Shown here: positions 14,714 to 16,763 of the stretch, piece by piece
Layout: every line of letters starts with the position of its first letter
Position numbering within the stretch: the stretch's first letter is position 1
Assembly: GCA_900556975.1 (NCBI GenBank)
Contig: USQZ01000039.1
Span: 1-16,763 of the forward strand
Direction: 5' to 3'
Origin: an uncultured Clostridium sp.
GTDB taxonomy: Bacteria > Bacillota > Clostridia > TANB77 > CAG-508
Length of the DNA stretch: 16,763 bases
Notes under the pieces: model-generated
What the model was told of the DNA's origin: nothing
What the model saw: only the letters and a program-made list of their open reading frames with translations
The model's database searches: none
Position numbers and translations under genes: made by a program

Positions 14714-16615
14714 CTACATATTTATTACTAATCTTCCAATTTTATTTCTAATATACTTTTCAAGTTTTTCCATAAATACACTTGGTTCTATTTCTTTTTT
14801 GGCAACCATGTCTAGACCTTTTTCCCAGCTCGCTGTTAGGTCTGGGTTTAGCATGTCTGGCATTGATGCGAATACTACGTCGTAGATTGCTTCTCCTTTT
14901 TCTGTTGGTGTTATTATTTGTGTTTTAGGATTTATTGCTATGTAGTTTATTCTTTCTAGTTTCTTCATTATCTCTGCTCTTGTTGCGCTTGTGCCTATTC
15001 CAGCTCCTTTTATTTGTTCTCTTAGTGCTTCGTCTTCAATTAGTTTTCCTGCGTTCTCCATTGCAAGTATCATTGATCCTGAGTTGTATCTGCTTGGTGG
15101 TGATGTTTCTGCTTCTTTCGTTTCTAATAAGTGAATTGGTATTTTTTCTCCTTTTTTCAAGGCTTTTAGTACGTCCATGTTGCTTTCTTTTTCTTCTGCT
15201 TCGCCTTTTAGTACGTCTAAGTATCCTCTGTTTACACATACCTTTTCATTTGCATAGAATTCCTCATTTTCAATTTTTATTGTTACATTTATTTTGTTGT
15301 ATTCTGCTGGTGGATAGAAAATGCTTAAAAATCTTTTTACAATTAATATGTACACGTTCTTTTTTAGGTCTGATAATGCGTCATAGTTTTCAAATCCTTG
15401 TCCTGTTGGGATTATTGCATAGTGGTCTGTTATTTTTGCATCGTTTACGTATTTTGTTTTTGTCAGGTCTGTTGGGTATTTTTCTGCTGACATTTTGGCT
15501 AAAATTTCTTGTACTTCTTGGTTTTTAAAGCCTTTTGCTATTCCGTTTAAGTTCTTTGTAATTACTTTTGCAATTGCAGTTGATAATACTCTTGCGTCAG
15601 TTCTTGGGTATGTTACTAGTTTCTTTTCGTACAATTCTTGAATTATTTCTAATGTTTGGTCTGGTTTGATTTTGAATCTTTTTGTACATTCATTTTGAAC
15701 TTCTGCTAGGTTGAATAGTAATGGTGGATTTTCTTTTTGTTTTGATTTTTTTACGTTTTCTATTATTGCGTCTTTGTCTTTTATTGAGTCTATGAATTTA
15801 TTTGCTACTTCTTGCTTTTTGAATCCTGTTTCATTATATAGGTGTGGTGATTCAAACATTTTTGATTTTTCTGTTGATTTCCATTCTGCTCTGAAAAAGC
15901 TTTCTTCACCAAATTCTCCTGATATTTTATAATACTTGGTTTTCTTAAAATTTCTAATTTCTCTTTCTCTCGATACTACCATTCCTAAAACGCATGTCAT
16001 TACTCTTCCTACTGCGATTGAAACTCTTTCTTCTTTTATTTGGTTTGCTACTCTTCTTCCAAAGATTATTGATAGTAGTCTTGAAAAATTAATTCCAATT
16101 AGGTAGTCTTCTTTTGCTCTTAAATATGCTGAATCGGCTAGGCTATCATAATATGATTGGTCTTTTGCTTCTCTAATTCCTTTTAAAATTTCTTCTTCTG
16201 TTTGTGAATCTATCCATACTCTTTTTATTTGTGCATTCGGATTTGGATGTGCCATCATTAGTACTAGCCTTTGTATATATTCTCCTTCTCTTCCAGAGTC
16301 ACCTGCGTTATATATTTCTGAGATGTCTTCTCTTTTCATTAAACTTTCTATTACGTTAAATTGGTTCTGTACTTGTGGTATTATTTCATATTTCCATTCT
16401 TTTGGAATGAATGGTAATGTGTCTAGTCTCCATTTTTTTAGGTTTTCGTCATATTTTTCTGGGTATGACATTGTTACTAAATGACCTACGCACCATGTTA
16501 TTATCCATTCGTCTGATTCAAGGTATCCATTTTTTCTTGTTGTATTAATTTTAAGTGCTTTGGCGAATTCCATTGCTACACTTGGTTTTTCTGTTACTAA
16601 TAATTTTTTAGCCAT
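14714..16615 (-). CDS. topB: DNA topoisomerase III (type IA)
   Basis: A 633-residue enzyme that cuts and passes single DNA strands through a 5'-phosphotyrosine link, decatenating replication or recombination intermediates. The TOPRIM domain shows VTEKPSVA (7-14, Glu9) and NAGDSGREGE (103-112, Asp106). The catalytic tyrosine is Tyr336 in VTYPRTDAR. Other family blocks are RVMTCVLG (204-211), FNLAEVQNE (301-309), ITDHYAIIPTG (395-405), GIGTSATRAEI (539-549) and YIAINPKTQIITPTEKG (558-574). The length fits bacterial TopB, and there is no C-terminal zinc ribbon. The second TOPRIM Asp is Gly (GDSGRE), a variant I recall from Firmicutes topoisomerase III proteins. ATG at 16615 with GAGAGG about 10 nt upstream. 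It appears unrelated to the DGR, and its stop is followed by an inverted-repeat element. Confidence 0.96.
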   Translation of the reverse strand: MAKKLLVTEKPSVAMEFAKALKINTTRKNGYLESDEWIITWCVGHLVTMSYPEKYDENLKKWRLDTLPFIPKEWKYEIIPQVQNQFNVIESLMKREDISEIYNAGDSGREGEYIQRLVLMMAHPNPNAQIKRVWIDSQTEEEILKGIREAKDQSYYDSLADSAYLRAKEDYLIGINFSRLLSIIFGRRVANQIKEERVSIAVGRVMTCVLGMVVSREREIRNFKKTKYYKISGEFGEESFFRAEWKSTEKSKMFESPHLYNETGFKKQEVANKFIDSIKDKDAIIENVKKSKQKENPPLLFNLAEVQNECTKRFKIKPDQTLEIIQELYEKKLVTYPRTDARVLSTAIAKVITKNLNGIAKGFKNQEVQEILAKMSAEKYPTDLTKTKYVNDAKITDHYAIIPTGQGFENYDALSDLKKNVYILIVKRFLSIFYPPAEYNKINVTIKIENEEFYANEKVCVNRGYLDVLKGEAEEKESNMDVLKALKKGEKIPIHLLETKEAETSPPSRYNSGSMILAMENAGKLIEDEALREQIKGAGIGTSATRAEIMKKLERINYIAINPKTQIITPTEKGEAIYDVVFASMPDMLNPDLTASWEKGLDMVAKKEIEPSVFMEKLEKYIRNKIGRLVINM

Positions 16616-16648
16616 TTACTAACTTCCTCTCTTTTTTTCGTGATTATT

Positions 16649-16677
16649 ATTATATAACAAAACTTTATAGAACTAAA
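16649..16677 (-). promoter_or_regulatory. Promoter of topB
   Basis: TTTAGT (16677-16672), a 17-bp spacer and TATAAT (16654-16649), about 34 bp before the ATG. The -10 is perfect and the -35 is weak. Confidence 0.5.
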
Positions 16678-16763
16678 GCACTTTTATTTATTTTAGTGTA
16701 TAAAAAGAAAAATACATATTAAATTTTTGAATCACCGCGCAGCGACCAAAGGAACGAAACGCA
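16678..16763. other. Intergenic window end with GC-rich tail
   Basis: AT-rich DNA followed by a sharp switch to G/C-containing sequence at 16733-16763 (CCGCGCAGCGACC, then AAAGGAACGAAACGCA). No ORF is visible. The tail may be part of an intergenic repeat or the start of another element past the edge. Confidence 0.3.

Noticed and set aside
14697..15932. Plus-strand ORFs and a minus-strand Arg/Lys-rich ORF inside topB
   Set aside because: topB is complete with all catalytic motifs, so these frames are incidental.

Overview
The window is AT-rich Firmicutes-type DNA, most likely from an uncultured gut Clostridia (an inference from composition, Gram-positive surface-protein architecture and gene content). 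TGA is used as a stop (reverse transcriptase gene, avd) and does not occur in frame across about 3,400 codons of the large surface-protein ORF, so genetic code 11 fits and the Mycoplasma code does not. Every gene I can support lies on the minus strand, so biological order runs from high to low coordinates.

Layout in transcription order: (1) 16615-14714 encodes a type IA topoisomerase III (topB) with its own promoter. (2) 14705-14581 is a non-coding element bounded by perfect 16-bp inverted repeats. (3) 14477-13197 encodes a membrane-anchored surface protein with a C-type-lectin/FGE-sulfatase-like domain, whose last 45 or so residues are the variable repeat (VR) of a diversity-generating retroelement (DGR). 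(4) 13097-12968 holds two strong hairpins. (5) A consensus-like promoter at 12947-12919 leads into the template repeat (TR, 12815-12682). (6) A compact overlapping operon follows: a MutS-domain-I-like protein (MSL type), Avd, the DGR reverse transcriptase, and a small protein resembling an SSB/OB fold. It ends in a terminator at 10416-10389. (7) From 10192 to beyond the window edge runs one uninterrupted ORF for a giant adhesin (at least 3,397 residues): membrane-targeting N-terminus, Cna_B/SpaA-like domains, an apparent seven-bladed propeller, InlB-like and MucBP-like domains, then an array of units with an exact 213-bp period.

The main system is the DGR. TR and VR align over 134 bp without gaps. 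By my count they differ at 21 positions, 20 of which are adenines in the TR coding-sense strand. The reverse transcriptase copies the TR RNA with errors at adenines, and the mutagenized cDNA replaces the VR, diversifying the exposed C-terminal face of the FGE-like protein. Avd is the known RT partner. The MSL protein and the OB-fold-like protein, which overlaps the end of the RT gene, are candidate further cofactors. The least familiar parts are that OB-like protein, the MSL protein with an altered mismatch-recognition motif and a Cys triad, and the predicted hairpins framing the TR in its RNA. The giant adhesin next door has its own probable promoter and shows no sign of being a DGR target, but it is also a surface-exposed, repeat-variable protein.
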